A DNA stretch of 24,514 bases from CAYRJA01 sp964424455 (lineage in GTDB: Bacteria; Bacteroidota; Bacteroidia; Chitinophagales; UBA10324): positions 1-24,514 of the forward strand of contig CAYRJA010000039.1 in assembly GCA_964424455.1 (NCBI GenBank), written 5' to 3'. The notes under the pieces are model-generated. The model searched no databases. It was not told the DNA's origin and was given only the letters and a program-made list of their open reading frames with translations. Shown here one piece after another: positions 1 to 7,742 of the stretch. Position 1 is the first letter of the stretch, and every line of letters begins with the position of its first letter. A program made the translations under genes and the position numbers.

Positions 1-1929
1 TAAAACCACAGTTTCAAAACTTGTGAGATCTAATTGAGCAAGATCAGCAACTTCATAAGTTTGGGTATCAAAGCCCAATTGAGCAATAGCTTGCGGAACC
101 ATATCCTCTGCTCCATTGATATAAGCTACTTTCCCCTTTTTGATTTCTGCGTTAAGTGTTACACATAAAAATTTTGACGACTTAAAAATAGTTTGATCCG
201 GAATGTGATTGTATGCAATATCCGTTTTGCTGAATAAAGTATCTTTTGAAGAGTTAAGACAAATCAGATTTCCTGTTTTTGCGTTGCCGGAAGTCTTAAT
301 CTTTACAGTGAAAAACTGCTCCTGATGTTTTTTATCAAAGTGAATCGGAAAAATAGTTGGGGTTAGCTGCCACCCTTGCGGAGCAGTTAGTGTTACAGTG
401 TCATTTAACCGGTTTCTGAAATTGTGTATTTCTAACTTTACTTCTGTTTCACTACCGGGTTTTAATACGATATTGTTCTTGTCGAAGTTGACAGTGTAAG
501 CAGGAGAAGTGATTACACTTCTTCGCTTTTCACCGTCAGCCGGATCGCGCCAGACATATTCAACAGGTACGACTGTTTCAAACGGCTCGCCATTTAAAGT
601 GAATATTATTTTCTGTTGGTAGGCAGCACCGGCAACCGCTTTCAGCAGATTCCTCCTGTCCTTTACCACGTAAAGATCTTTGAAAGGAGCTTTCAGCCAG
701 CAAGGGTTAGAAATCTCATTACCTGCTGTTACAGTTATTTTATCTTCCAATAAAGTATTTGCAGGAATATCTTTATTGTTGTAAGAAATCAATTTATCAG
801 ACCGGTTGATAATACGCAGTGTATAGGGGATAGTATCCTTTGGAGCAAATGCATAGTCAGTTGCAATGGCTTCTACATACAAGCCAAGGCAATCCATAAT
901 AATTTTGTTACAGAGATTTATCTTTTCGTCTTTAAATAAGGAAGTGGGCAGCGACTCTAATCCTTTTTTTATTTTCTGCAATGCAGCAACATTATTTTCA
1001 GGATTTTGAAAATCAAAATGCTGTAACAGTTCAGTCATAGTATTTTCAAAATCTGTTCCCAATAGAGTTTTCCATGATTGTTGATTGTCCTCGAAAAAGG
1101 ATTGTTTCAGTTTTTTACCTGCTAAATATTTAAAGTACTCAACATTTGGTCCCCGCTCTATGATAGCTCCAAAGCCCTGACTTTTATGCTGACTGCGTGC
1201 AATAGTTCCGATTTCATTGTATGATTTACCAAGTATAGGATCGTAAGTTCCCATATCAATAGTTAAATAGTCAGGATTGTCTTTGGCAATTTTGTCCACG
1301 TCTTTTTGCGCCCAAAAAGAAGTGTTCCAATAGATGGCAGTTGCCTGCCATGTGCCATACTGTTTTACTTGTTCAGGTAAAAAATTAGGATCTGCAGCTT
1401 TAGTAAATGCTTCAATAGCAATTAATGCAGAGGCAACATGGTGACCATGTCCTGCTCTTTCATCCGGAGGGAAACGGGTAATGATAACATCCGGTTTAAA
1501 CATCCGCAGCATAAGAACGGCATCGGAAAGAATGCTGTCCTTGTTCCATTTCTGCAAACTCTCTTCAGCCGATTTTGAAAAACCAAAGTCAACAGCCCGT
1601 GAAAAGAATTGTTGTGCTCCGTCGAAAGTGCGGGCAGAAAGTAATTCCTGTGTTCGCAATACACCAAGGTCTTCACCTAATTCCTTTCCGATGAGATTCT
1701 GTCCGCCATCGCCTCGCGTGAGAGAGAAGTAAGCAGTAGCCGCATTTTCTTTCAGTGAGAACCATGCTAATGCTCGCGTGTTTTCATCGTCGGGGTGTGC
1801 TGCAAAGTAGAGCACTCTCTTAAAAGATTGTAACTTTTGGAGTTCTTTATAGATCTCTGACGATGTCTTATTGGCAATAGCTCCCTGAGAAAAAATGAAT
1901 AAGACTGATAGTATAATATATTTTTTCAT
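1..1929 (-). CDS. PIG-L (LmbE-like) family deacetylase, C-terminally incomplete at window edge
   Basis: The minus-strand frame is open from an ATG at 1929 to base 1 with no stop, giving 643 residues of a longer protein. It begins with a likely signal peptide (MKKYIILSVLFIFSQGAIA), then a PIG-L/LmbE domain. The zinc-binding and catalytic signature AAHPDDE lies near residue 45, LTRGDGGQN follows near residue 75, and the later histidine motif (ERAGHGHHVAS) lies near residue 155. Members of this family are zinc-dependent N-deacetylases acting on N-acetylglucosamine-type or other acylated sugars; the substrate here is unknown. Residues from about 330 onward look like beta-sandwich domains, as in the large secreted PIG-L proteins of Bacteroidota. 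The gene is divergent from surE, with 276 bases between them. Family assignment is firm, substrate is not. Confidence 0.9.
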   Translation of the reverse strand, partial: MKKYIILSVLFIFSQGAIANKTSSEIYKELQKLQSFKRVLYFAAHPDDENTRALAWFSLKENAATAYFSLTRGDGGQNLIGKELGEDLGVLRTQELLSARTFDGAQQFFSRAVDFGFSKSAEESLQKWNKDSILSDAVLMLRMFKPDVIITRFPPDERAGHGHHVASALIAIEAFTKAADPNFLPEQVKQYGTWQATAIYWNTSFWAQKDVDKIAKDNPDYLTIDMGTYDPILGKSYNEIGTIARSQHKSQGFGAIIERGPNVEYFKYLAGKKLKQSFFEDNQQSWKTLLGTDFENTMTELLQHFDFQNPENNVAALQKIKKGLESLPTSLFKDEKINLCNKIIMDCLGLYVEAIATDYAFAPKDTIPYTLRIINRSDKLISYNNKDIPANTLLEDKITVTAGNEISNPCWLKAPFKDLYVVKDRRNLLKAVAGAAYQQKIIFTLNGEPFETVVPVEYVWRDPADGEKRRSVITSPAYTVNFDKNNIVLKPGSETEVKLEIHNFRNRLNDTVTLTAPQGWQLTPTIFPIHFDKKHQEQFFTVKIKTSGNAKTGNLICLNSSKDTLFSKTDIAYNHIPDQTIFKSSKFLCVTLNAEIKKGKVAYINGAEDMVPQAIAQLGFDTQTYEVADLAQLDLTSFETVVL

Positions 1930-2205
1930 CCTGTGGGTAAAAATACTTTTTTCGATAAGAACTCATGCATGTTTTACAATAACGTAATTGTAAGGTTAAA
2001 ACTTGATGTAAATAAATCGGTATCTGAAAATGTAATTTAATTAGTACTGTAACACTCTTATATCATCATTATATTATACAAAGACATTTTGCCACTTCTA
2101 TTCACTGTCATTAAGTTATGAACTCTTCTTAATTTTTCTGTCATAACGACTATCACTCATTCCACCTCTTTTCATTAGGTTTGCAAAAAATCAGGGATAT
2201 AATTA
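1930..2205. other. Divergent intergenic region between the PIG-L gene and surE
   Basis: These 276 AT-rich bases separate two divergently transcribed genes and must hold both promoters. One copy of the TGTAACA heptamer lies at 2048-2054 and a TAnnTTTG box for surE at 2176-2183. I found no RNA gene, credible open frame or clear minus-strand promoter box here. Confidence 0.6.
2176..2183 (+). promoter_or_regulatory. Putative -7 promoter box (TAGGTTTG) for surE
   Basis: TAGGTTTG matches the Bacteroidota -7 consensus TAnnTTTG and lies 22 bases before the surE ATG, which fits a short leader. No convincing TTG/TTTG -33 box is visible 17-21 bases upstream, so this rests on one element. Confidence 0.4.
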
Positions 2206-3015
2206 ATGAAGAATCTTAAAAAGAATACTGGAAAAGGAAAGGAAAAGAAACCTGTAATTCTGGTAACGAATGATGATGGTGTATCCTCTCCGGGCATTCG
2301 CTCACTGGTGGAAGTAATGAAGGAACTGGGCAGGGTAGTGGTAGTGGCGCCTGATTCTCCGCAGTCAGGTATGGGACATGCGATTACCTTAGACCAACCG
2401 CTGCGCATCGAACATGTTCACCTGTTCGATGATGTCGAAAGCTACCAATGCAGCGGTACTCCGGTGGATTGTGTTAAACTTGCGGTGGACAAAATATTGA
2501 AAGGTAAACCAAATCTTTGTGTCAGCGGAATCAATCACGGGTCCAATTCTTCTATTAATATTATTTACAGCGGCACTATGTCTGCCGCAATGGAAGCGGC
2601 TATTGAAGGAATACAAGCCATTGGTTTTTCTTATTTAAACTATGACTATGATGCTGATTTTACTGTTCCTAAAAAGTATGTAAAAGAAATTGCATCAAAA
2701 GTTTTACAGAACAGACTACCCACTTCCACTTTGCTGAATGTGAATATACCTGATGTTACAAAAACAAAGATTAAAGGAATAAAAGTTTGCAGACAGGCGA
2801 TTGCTAAATGGCAGGAAGAGTTTAATGAACGGACAGACCCACGCGGAAGAAAATATTACTGGCTCACCGGTAAGTTCATCAATAGAGATGTTGGCAATGA
2901 CACTGACGAATGGGCACTGGACAATGGATATGTATCAGTTGTTCCAGTTCAGTTTGATATGACGGCACACCATGCAATTCCCCGAGTTAATAATTTCTGG
3001 AATCCTCATGCTTAG
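2206..3015 (+). CDS. surE: 5'/3'-nucleotidase SurE
   Basis: SurE is a metal-dependent nucleoside 5'-monophosphate phosphatase, also active on 3'-monophosphates and short polyphosphate, linked to stationary-phase survival. The 269 residues match the usual length. The N-terminal metal site VTNDDGVSSPG is at about residues 20-30, VVVAPDSPQSGMGH follows near 46-59, SGTPVDC near 83, and the metal/phosphate loop VSGINHGSN near 107-115. A Lys-rich stretch of about 15 residues precedes the first strand. The ATG at 2206 is the first in frame. The final bases overlap the start of the next gene, suggesting co-translation. The assignment is secure. Confidence 0.96.
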   Translation: MKNLKKNTGKGKEKKPVILVTNDDGVSSPGIRSLVEVMKELGRVVVVAPDSPQSGMGHAITLDQPLRIEHVHLFDDVESYQCSGTPVDCVKLAVDKILKGKPNLCVSGINHGSNSSINIIYSGTMSAAMEAAIEGIQAIGFSYLNYDYDADFTVPKKYVKEIASKVLQNRLPTSTLLNVNIPDVTKTKIKGIKVCRQAIAKWQEEFNERTDPRGRKYYWLTGKFINRDVGNDTDEWALDNGYVSVVPVQFDMTAHHAIPRVNNFWNPHA

Positions 3016-3301
3016 ACGAAATAAACTACTGACAGGTATTGTAACAGGTATTGCGTTCCCCATAATTATTTTTGTGCTATTGTGGGAAATTAATATTGTG
3101 CTGGTGGACAACCGCATCATGCCCAATGAAGGATTCAAGGCACGGTTCCTGTGGGTGCTAAGTGTGGTGGCAAATGTGATTCCCGCCGGTATGTATGTAA
3201 AGTCAAAAAAGGATGAGGCGCTGAAAGGCATCGTAGGTGTAACACTTTTGATTGTCTTCGGATTACTGATTTATTATAACAAGAATTTTTTCAATACATA
3301 A
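3008..3301 (+). CDS. Small membrane protein, unknown function, overlapping surE
   Basis: This gene encodes 97 residues from an ATG at 3008 (MLRRNKLLTG). An earlier in-frame ATG at 2972 exists but would lengthen the overlap with surE. With the chosen start the overlap is 8 bases (ATGCTTAG, holding this start and the surE stop), typical of translational coupling. Three hydrophobic segments are visible: residues about 7-30, 45-62 and 72-90. The middle loop carries RIMPNEGFKARF. I do not recognise a named family. The position suggests co-expression with SurE, but no shared function can be claimed. Confidence 0.8.
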   Translation: MLRRNKLLTGIVTGIAFPIIIFVLLWEINIVLVDNRIMPNEGFKARFLWVLSVVANVIPAGMYVKSKKDEALKGIVGVTLLIVFGLLIYYNKNFFNT

Positions 3302-3332
3302 TAAAAACATCAGCAATTATCAACCTAAAGAA

Positions 3333-3407
3333 ATGAAAAAGATGTTCTATACTTTTCTTCTTTTCCACTTTACCTGTTCAACACAGCTATGCGTTATTAT
3401 ATCATAG
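3333..3407 (+). CDS. Possible 24-residue hydrophobic leader ORF overlapping the lpxB start
   Basis: An ATG at 3333 opens a 24-residue frame (MKKMFYTFLLFHFTCSTQLC then VIIS) ending at 3407, 19 bases inside lpxB in another frame. It resembles the start of a secretory signal, so it could be a short leader peptide tuning lpxB translation, the remnant of a lost exported protein, or chance. No other support is available. Confidence 0.2.
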   Translation: MKKMFYTFLLFHFTCSTQLCVIIS

Positions 3408-4501
3408 CCGGCGAAGCATCGGGGGATTTGCATGCCTCCAACCTTTTAAAAGAACTGAAGAAGTTGGATACTCATCCGGTTATCCGCGGATGGGGCGGTG
3501 ATTTGATGAAGGCAGAAGGTGTAACACTTGTAAAACATTATAGCGATACTGCTTTCATGGGATTTGTTGAAGTAGTGAAAAACCTTCGTACTATTTTCTC
3601 TCTGATTAATTATTGTAAAAAAGATATTCTTCAGTTTAAACCCGATGCACTTATTCTGGTGGATTATCCGGGGTTCAACCTTCGCATTGCTGAGTTTGCA
3701 AAGAAGGAAGGAATAAGAGTCTTTTACTATATCTCTCCGCAAGTTTGGGCATGGAAAGAAGGAAGAGTGAGAAAGATAAAGCAGGTTGTAGATAAAATGT
3801 TTGTGATTCTTCCTTTCGAAAAATCATTCTATCATAAATGGAATTATGAGGTGGAGTTTGTCGGTCATCCGCTGATTGATGCGTTGCAGCAATTTAAACC
3901 GGATGAAGATTTCAGAAAGAAAAATAATCTCGGTAATAAAAAAATAATAGCGCTTCTGCCCGGAAGTAGAAAGCAAGAAATAGAAATTATGCTTTCTGTC
4001 ATGCTAAGAGTGGTGGAAAGGGTCAAAGATTATGAATTTGTAATAGCAGGAATCAGTTCGGTAGAAAAAGAGTTTTATGAATCGGTTGTTGCAGGAAGTA
4101 AGGCAAAAGTTATTTATAATTCTACTTATAATTTATTATCTATTTCTTCTGCTGCGCTTGTAACATCCGGAACAGCTACCCTTGAAACTGCTTTGTTTGG
4201 CGTGCCTCAGGTAGTGTGTTACAAAGGCAACCCGGTTTCTTTCTGGATTGGAAAACAGTTAGTACGCGTAAAATATATATCTCTTGTCAATCTGATTATG
4301 GATAAGCCGGTAGTGAAAGAGTTGATTCAGCAGCACTGCAATGAGAAAGAAATAGGAGAGAAGTTGAAAGAACTTCTTCATAATGACAAACGGATTTCTC
4401 AAATCAAATCTGATTACGATTCACTAAGGAAATTATTAGGCGGAGAAGGCGCTTCATTCAGGATAGCCCAGTCAATCTTTTCTGGTATTCATCCTGATTA
4501 A
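3389..4501 (+). CDS. lpxB: Lipid-A-disaccharide synthase LpxB
   Basis: LpxB (GT19 family) condenses UDP-2,3-diacylglucosamine with 2,3-diacylglucosamine-1-phosphate to the lipid A disaccharide at the inner face of the inner membrane. The 370 residues fit the family. The signature AGEASGDLHASNL is at residues 7-19, followed by GWGGDLM, DYPGFNLRIA and YYISPQVWAWKEGR. The C-terminal nucleotide-sugar part contains LLPGSRKQEI and the TSGTATLE motif. The ATG at 3389 places AGEASGD at the usual distance from the N-terminus; there is no Shine-Dalgarno. The gene follows surE and the small membrane protein gene after 87 bases, probably in one transcript. Confidence 0.97.
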   Translation: MRYYIIAGEASGDLHASNLLKELKKLDTHPVIRGWGGDLMKAEGVTLVKHYSDTAFMGFVEVVKNLRTIFSLINYCKKDILQFKPDALILVDYPGFNLRIAEFAKKEGIRVFYYISPQVWAWKEGRVRKIKQVVDKMFVILPFEKSFYHKWNYEVEFVGHPLIDALQQFKPDEDFRKKNNLGNKKIIALLPGSRKQEIEIMLSVMLRVVERVKDYEFVIAGISSVEKEFYESVVAGSKAKVIYNSTYNLLSISSAALVTSGTATLETALFGVPQVVCYKGNPVSFWIGKQLVRVKYISLVNLIMDKPVVKELIQQHCNEKEIGEKLKELLHNDKRISQIKSDYDSLRKLLGGEGASFRIAQSIFSGIHPD

Positions 4502-4603
4502 TATACAGTTCAACAGAAAATAACATGTGTTTGTGGAATTTATTGATTATTTTTATTCACTCTCACATAAATTTGAATATCTTTATTATTAAAATTAATA
4601 ATC

Positions 4604-4723
4604 ATGATTTTTTCTTTACTCATTAAAATAGGTTCCTGCCTGCTGTTATCTTTTATAGCCAATTTACAAGATGAAAAACCATTGTCACAGCAAAGGATAT
4701 TTCTGTTTCCTGTAAAGAAGTAA
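4604..4723 (+). CDS. Possible small ORF (39 aa) in the lpxB-4756 gap
   Basis: This is the only open frame of note in the 254-base gap. Its N-terminus is hydrophobic (MIFSLLIKIGSCLLLSFIA) and the tail is polar and ends in VKK, like a small membrane-anchored or secreted peptide. There is no ribosome binding site, no recognisable family and no second line of evidence. It may be a decayed signal-peptide gene or chance. The rest of the gap is AT-rich with no clear terminator for lpxB. Confidence 0.2.
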   Translation: MIFSLLIKIGSCLLLSFIANLQDEKPLSQQRIFLFPVKK

Positions 4724-4755
4724 CTTTAGATTTAATTCATCTTAATAAAAATAGC

Positions 4756-5163
4756 ATGATCAAGCTAAAATTATTTACCGCCGTTCTTTTTGTAGGGCTG
4801 TTATTAAGTGTTTCGCACCAGGCAATCAGTCAAACACTTTATTTTTGTGAAAGTGTTGATGATGATGGTAGTCCCGAAAATGAAAGTTCATCTTTCACAA
4901 TATCCGATGATGGCGGATATCTTTATTTTCTTGTTCAACTCGGATTCAAAGTGAGATCCAGTTATGTGAACTACGATATTTACAGGGTAGATAGTTATGG
5001 TGATGAAAAATTCTACAAAACAATAAAACAAGATACTGAATATAATTGGGCTTGGTTTTATAAGAAAGTCACCTTTTATGATTCAGGTACGTTCAATGTT
5101 TATGTATATGACGAAGATGATAAATTCCTCGTTTCCGGTAAAGTGAAAATAAAATACAGATAG
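4756..5163 (+). CDS. Small secreted protein of unknown function
   Basis: The product is 135 residues. Residues 1-25 form a clear signal peptide (Lys-containing N-region, core LFTAVLFVGLLLSV, likely cleavage after AIS), so the mature protein of about 110 residues is exported to the periplasm or beyond. The mature part is acidic and rich in Tyr, Asp and Ser, with alternating hydrophobic/polar stretches suggesting a single beta-sandwich domain. It starts with an acidic run (SVDDDGSPENESS) and ends in strands such as FNVYVYDED and GKVKIKYR. No catalytic motif or sorting domain is present and I do not recognise the family. It converges on the methyltransferase gene with only 6 bases between stops. 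Confidence 0.75.
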   Translation: MIKLKLFTAVLFVGLLLSVSHQAISQTLYFCESVDDDGSPENESSSFTISDDGGYLYFLVQLGFKVRSSYVNYDIYRVDSYGDEKFYKTIKQDTEYNWAWFYKKVTFYDSGTFNVYVYDEDDKFLVSGKVKIKYR

Positions 5164-5169
5164 AGAGTA

Positions 5170-5721
5170 CTATTTTGTACAGTTGTAAATAAAAGCCGGC
5201 GGCAGATTGAGAGGGGTAAAATCTATTTCCACATCACTGAAGATTTTCTTCAACTTTCTCTGTGAAGTAAGTGAATACTGATACTGAATAAACTTTCCTC
5301 CCTGTCTTAATGATTGGTGAGCCGCAATTAATATTCTGTTTTCAATTTTTGCCGGAATGTTTACTAACGGAAGTGATGAGATAATATAATCTACACTCTG
5401 AATGGAAAGTTTCTTCATTTCATCCCAAAGTTTTTCAGCAGATTGATTCAGTAAAACCATCCGTTTGTCTTTAATGAAAGAAAGATATTCAACAAATTCT
5501 TTATTTACTTCAAACACAAGAAGTACAGCATCGGGCTTCATTTTTTTTAAGAGCGCTTCTGTAATGATACCTGTTCCGGGTCCAAACTCTACAATCACAT
5601 TTGCCTTTTCAAGATCAATGTGAGCAAGCATTTTCTTTACAAGAAACTTTGAACTGGGTGCTACGGCTCCCGTAGCACGATTCTGTTCGAGAAACTGACT
5701 GAAGAAATTTAGCTTTTTCAA
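5170..5721 (-). CDS. Class I SAM-dependent methyltransferase (phospholipid N-methyltransferase / KsgA-like)
   Basis: The SAM-binding motif I VEFGPGTGIITEALL is obvious, preceded by the N-terminal pattern NRATGAVAPSSKFLVKKML that typifies small methyltransferases related to PmtA phospholipid N-methyltransferases and rRNA adenine dimethylases. Motif II is LLVFEVNKEF, and the acceptor region reads YIISSLPLVNIP. The C-terminus LNLPPAFIYNC is family-like. There is no ATG before motif I: candidates are TTG at 5721 (MKKLNFFSQF, 183 aa, family-like length, no overlap with the next gene) and TTG at 5829 (219 aa, overlapping the MmcQ gene by 68 bases). I prefer 5721. The substrate, lipid or other, cannot be told from sequence. 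Confidence 0.85.
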   Translation of the reverse strand: MKKLNFFSQFLEQNRATGAVAPSSKFLVKKMLAHIDLEKANVIVEFGPGTGIITEALLKKMKPDAVLLVFEVNKEFVEYLSFIKDKRMVLLNQSAEKLWDEMKKLSIQSVDYIISSLPLVNIPAKIENRILIAAHQSLRQGGKFIQYQYSLTSQRKLKKIFSDVEIDFTPLNLPPAFIYNCTK

Positions 5722-5761
5722 ATGAGAGAGAGTGGCGATAAATATATGGACTGATTCTGTT

Positions 5762-6121
5762 TTAGTTCTTCTGATGGTTACTTTTTTTCGATAAAGAATT
5801 TTCTGCAACAAGCCGGTAGGATTGGTCAATCATGTTCAGTAACTCTGTTACAGGAATTTTTCCCTCTGCATTTACGGTGTTCCAATGTTTCTTATTCATG
5901 TGGTAGCCGGGTTGAACTTCTTCATATTTTTCTCTCAACTCAACTGCCTGATCCGGGTTGCACTTGATATTGAAGCAGAGAGGTTTCTCATCAAGCGGGG
6001 CAAGGAGGAAAATTTTTTTATTCACTTTAAACACAATTGTATCAGGACCAAAAGGGAAGCATTCTGTAACAGATTCTTTACTGAGACAGTAATCGCGTAT
6101 TGACTCAATATCCAGCGGCAT
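5762..6121 (-). CDS. MmcQ/YjbR family protein
   Basis: The 119-residue product matches the MmcQ/YjbR fold (double-wing DNA-binding-like, CyaY-like). It has the opening IRDYCLSKESVTECFPFG, the middle FKVNKKIFLLAPLDEKPLCFNIKC split across two strands, and the late motif GYHMNKKHWNTV. The biochemical role of this family is unsettled; a DNA-binding function was proposed from structure. It starts 3 bases after the folE stop and precedes the methyltransferase, so it is part of the pterin run on the minus strand. The ATG at 6121 is unambiguous. Confidence 0.9.
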   Translation of the reverse strand: MPLDIESIRDYCLSKESVTECFPFGPDTIVFKVNKKIFLLAPLDEKPLCFNIKCNPDQAVELREKYEEVQPGYHMNKKHWNTVNAEGKIPVTELLNMIDQSYRLVAENSLSKKSNHQKN

Positions 6122-6124
6122 AGT

Positions 6125-6748
6125 TTAGCTTATAAGGTTAGCAGATATTAGCCGGATAAATTCAGCACGGGTTCTTTCATTTTCAAAAGCGCCGGTGAAA
6201 GCAGAAGTGGTGGCGACAGAATTTTGTTTTTGTACACCGCGCATCATCATGCAAAGGTGTTTCGCTTCAATCACTACAGCCACTCCAAGAGGTTTTAAAG
6301 TACTTTGAATACAGTTCATGATATCATGAGTTAACCGCTCCTGTACCTGTAATCTGCGTGAGTAAGCATCTACCACTCTCCCTATTTTACTCAACCCAAC
6401 TATTCTTCCGTTGGGAATATAGGCAACATGCGCACGACCAAAGAATGGCAATAAATGATGTTCGCACAAACTGTAAACTTCAATATCCTTAACAATCACC
6501 ATATTGTTATAGGAGTCTTTGAATAAGGCAGACCTAATGATTTCTATTGGGTCAAGCTGATACCCGTGTGTGAAAAATTGCATTGCCTTCGCAACACGCT
6601 TTGGAGTTTTCTTTATTCCCTCTCTTTCAATGTCCTCACCGAGTGTGTGAATAATTCCTTTGTACAGATTGGAAATAATTTCCGTGGTATTGTTGTCAAA
6701 TTCTTCTGTCTTTTTGTAGCGCTTTTTTTCAGCTTTCTTTATCTCCAT
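6125..6748 (-). CDS. folE: GTP cyclohydrolase I
   Basis: FolE converts GTP to 7,8-dihydroneopterin triphosphate plus formate, the entry step to folate, queuosine and tetrahydropterins. The 207 residues contain the zinc site SLCEHHLLPFFG and, further on, KHLCMMMRGVQKQNS with the second zinc Cys. The substrate-binding block IVGLSKIGRVVDAYSRRLQ is also intact. The N-terminal extension of about 20 residues is Lys/Glu rich. It is 18 bases downstream of the tetrahydropterin synthase gene, so both enzymes are probably made from one mRNA and act consecutively. Confidence 0.97.
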   Translation of the reverse strand: MEIKKAEKKRYKKTEEFDNNTTEIISNLYKGIIHTLGEDIEREGIKKTPKRVAKAMQFFTHGYQLDPIEIIRSALFKDSYNNMVIVKDIEVYSLCEHHLLPFFGRAHVAYIPNGRIVGLSKIGRVVDAYSRRLQVQERLTHDIMNCIQSTLKPLGVAVVIEAKHLCMMMRGVQKQNSVATTSAFTGAFENERTRAEFIRLISANLIS

Positions 6749-6766
6749 AATAAGTATTATTAATAA

Positions 6767-7174
6767 TTAATTACCGTAATATTCAGCAAAAATAATTTCA
6801 GTTTCATAAAGTTTCACACAATGAAGCTCGCAGTCAGTGATATACGGCTTCAGTTGATTCCAGATAGCCATCGTTAAATTTTCAGTGGTGGGAAGAATGC
6901 CCTTCATAAAATCCACATCAAGGTTCAGATTGCTATGATCAACTTTTTCCAGCACTTTCTCATGGATAATTTTACTCAGTTTCTTCACATTCATAATAAA
7001 ACCGGTTTCCGGATTCGGATTACCTTTTACTGTAACAAGCAAAGTATAGTTATGCCCATGCCAGTTTTTATTTGAGCACTTTCCGAATACTTCCAAATTT
7101 TTTTCATCACTCCATTCAGGATTCGATAGCTTGTGTGCCGCATTAAAGCGCTCCTTGCGCGTCAGGTAAATCAT
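6767..7174 (-). CDS. 6-pyruvoyl-tetrahydropterin synthase / QueD family protein
   Basis: The 135-residue protein belongs to the PTPS/QueD family, which acts on dihydroneopterin triphosphate, the FolE product. Zinc ligands are H14 (NAAHKLSN), H39 and H41; the catalytic Cys is C33. Cys and zinc histidines are spaced C-x5-HGH (GKCSNKNWHGHNY), as in eukaryotic-type PTPS that makes 6-pyruvoyl-tetrahydropterin; E. coli-type QueD has a shorter spacing. Later blocks (TGFIMNVKKL, DHSNLNLDV, PTTENL, YETE) also resemble PTPS. I favour a tetrahydropterin cofactor role but the queuosine enzyme cannot be excluded. It is first in a minus-strand run with folE. Confidence 0.9.
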   Translation of the reverse strand: MIYLTRKERFNAAHKLSNPEWSDEKNLEVFGKCSNKNWHGHNYTLLVTVKGNPNPETGFIMNVKKLSKIIHEKVLEKVDHSNLNLDVDFMKGILPTTENLTMAIWNQLKPYITDCELHCVKLYETEIIFAEYYGN

Positions 7175-7191
7175 TCAATAGGTATTTGTGG

Positions 7192-7199
7192 CAAAGATA
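7192..7199 (-). promoter_or_regulatory. Putative -7 promoter box (TATCTTTG) for the pterin synthase-folE run
   Basis: Read on the minus strand, TATCTTTG matches TAnnTTTG and lies about 18 bases upstream of the ATG at 7174. An identical box in the same extended context (GCAAAGATAAT on the plus strand) sits about 20 bases before the homogentisate dioxygenase start. No good TTG box is visible at standard spacing. Confidence 0.4.
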
Positions 7200-7216
7200 A
7201 TTGTGTGAAGGTATGA

Positions 7217-7244
7217 TTGACTAACAATAATAGAGCTACATTTG
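7217..7244 (+). promoter_or_regulatory. Putative promoter (TTG ... TACATTTG) for the 7267 membrane protein
   Basis: TTG at 7217-7219 is followed after 17 bases by TACATTTG at 7237-7244, a full match to the Bacteroidota -33/-7 arrangement. The expected transcription start is near 7250, leaving a leader of about 15-20 bases before the ATG at 7267. Confidence 0.5.
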
Positions 7245-7266
7245 TTTCCTGTCGTAGAAGAAAATT

Positions 7267-7716
7267 ATGGAAGACACTAACAGTAATTCATTTCAGCATC
7301 AGGTATCTGACGAAAGTAACAGCCAGCAAACAATTGCGCCTAAGCTTTATTCCGACACAGCTATAATGGGATTCTCATTGTTCTTCTCTACATTTTTTGC
7401 TTCATTCCTTTTAATGGAAAATCTTAAACAAGTCGGCGCTAAAAGAGGAATTCTTCCGGTAATTATTTTCTCAATTTTATTTATGATGGTAGAATTTTAT
7501 ATTGTAGGAATGTTGCCTGCAAAAGCCAATTCAATTTCTCTTCCATTTAATTTGTTGGGTGGAGCAATTCTGAACTTCTATTTCTGGAGAAAATATATTC
7601 CGCATGTTCCTTATGAAAAAAAGAAAATCTGGAAGCCGCTAATTATCGGATTGGCATTAGTGCTGGTTATGTTAGGGCTGATGTTAGGAAAACTTCAGAC
7701 TGCGGGTAAACTATAA
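7267..7716 (+). CDS. Four-helix inner-membrane protein, unknown function
   Basis: The product has 149 residues. The first 28 are polar and rich in Ser, Gln and Asn and presumably cytoplasmic. Four hydrophobic segments follow: about residues 33-54, 61-83, 92-108 and 121-140. A basic loop (YIPHVPYEKKKIWK) joins helices three and four. No catalytic or transport motif is visible and I do not recognise the family with confidence. It lies 26 bases before mqnB, so it may be co-transcribed with the menaquinone genes, but a functional link is only positional. Confidence 0.75.
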   Translation: MEDTNSNSFQHQVSDESNSQQTIAPKLYSDTAIMGFSLFFSTFFASFLLMENLKQVGAKRGILPVIIFSILFMMVEFYIVGMLPAKANSISLPFNLLGGAILNFYFWRKYIPHVPYEKKKIWKPLIIGLALVLVMLGLMLGKLQTAGKL

Positions 7717-7730
7717 TGAATATTCTGCTT

Positions 7731-7738
7731 TAGGTTTG
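7731..7738 (+). promoter_or_regulatory. TAnnTTTG-like box immediately before mqnB
   Basis: TAGGTTTG, the same octamer as in front of surE, ends only 4 bases before the mqnB ATG. If active, the transcript would start at or within the start codon (leaderless). It may equally be chance, with mqnB read from the upstream promoter. Confidence 0.2.
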
Positions 7739-7742
7739 TAAA

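Noticed and set aside
4502..4755. RNA gene or riboswitch in the lpxB downstream gap
   Set aside because: No stable stem set, conserved core or terminator seen; the region is plain AT-rich sequence apart from a doubtful 39-residue frame.
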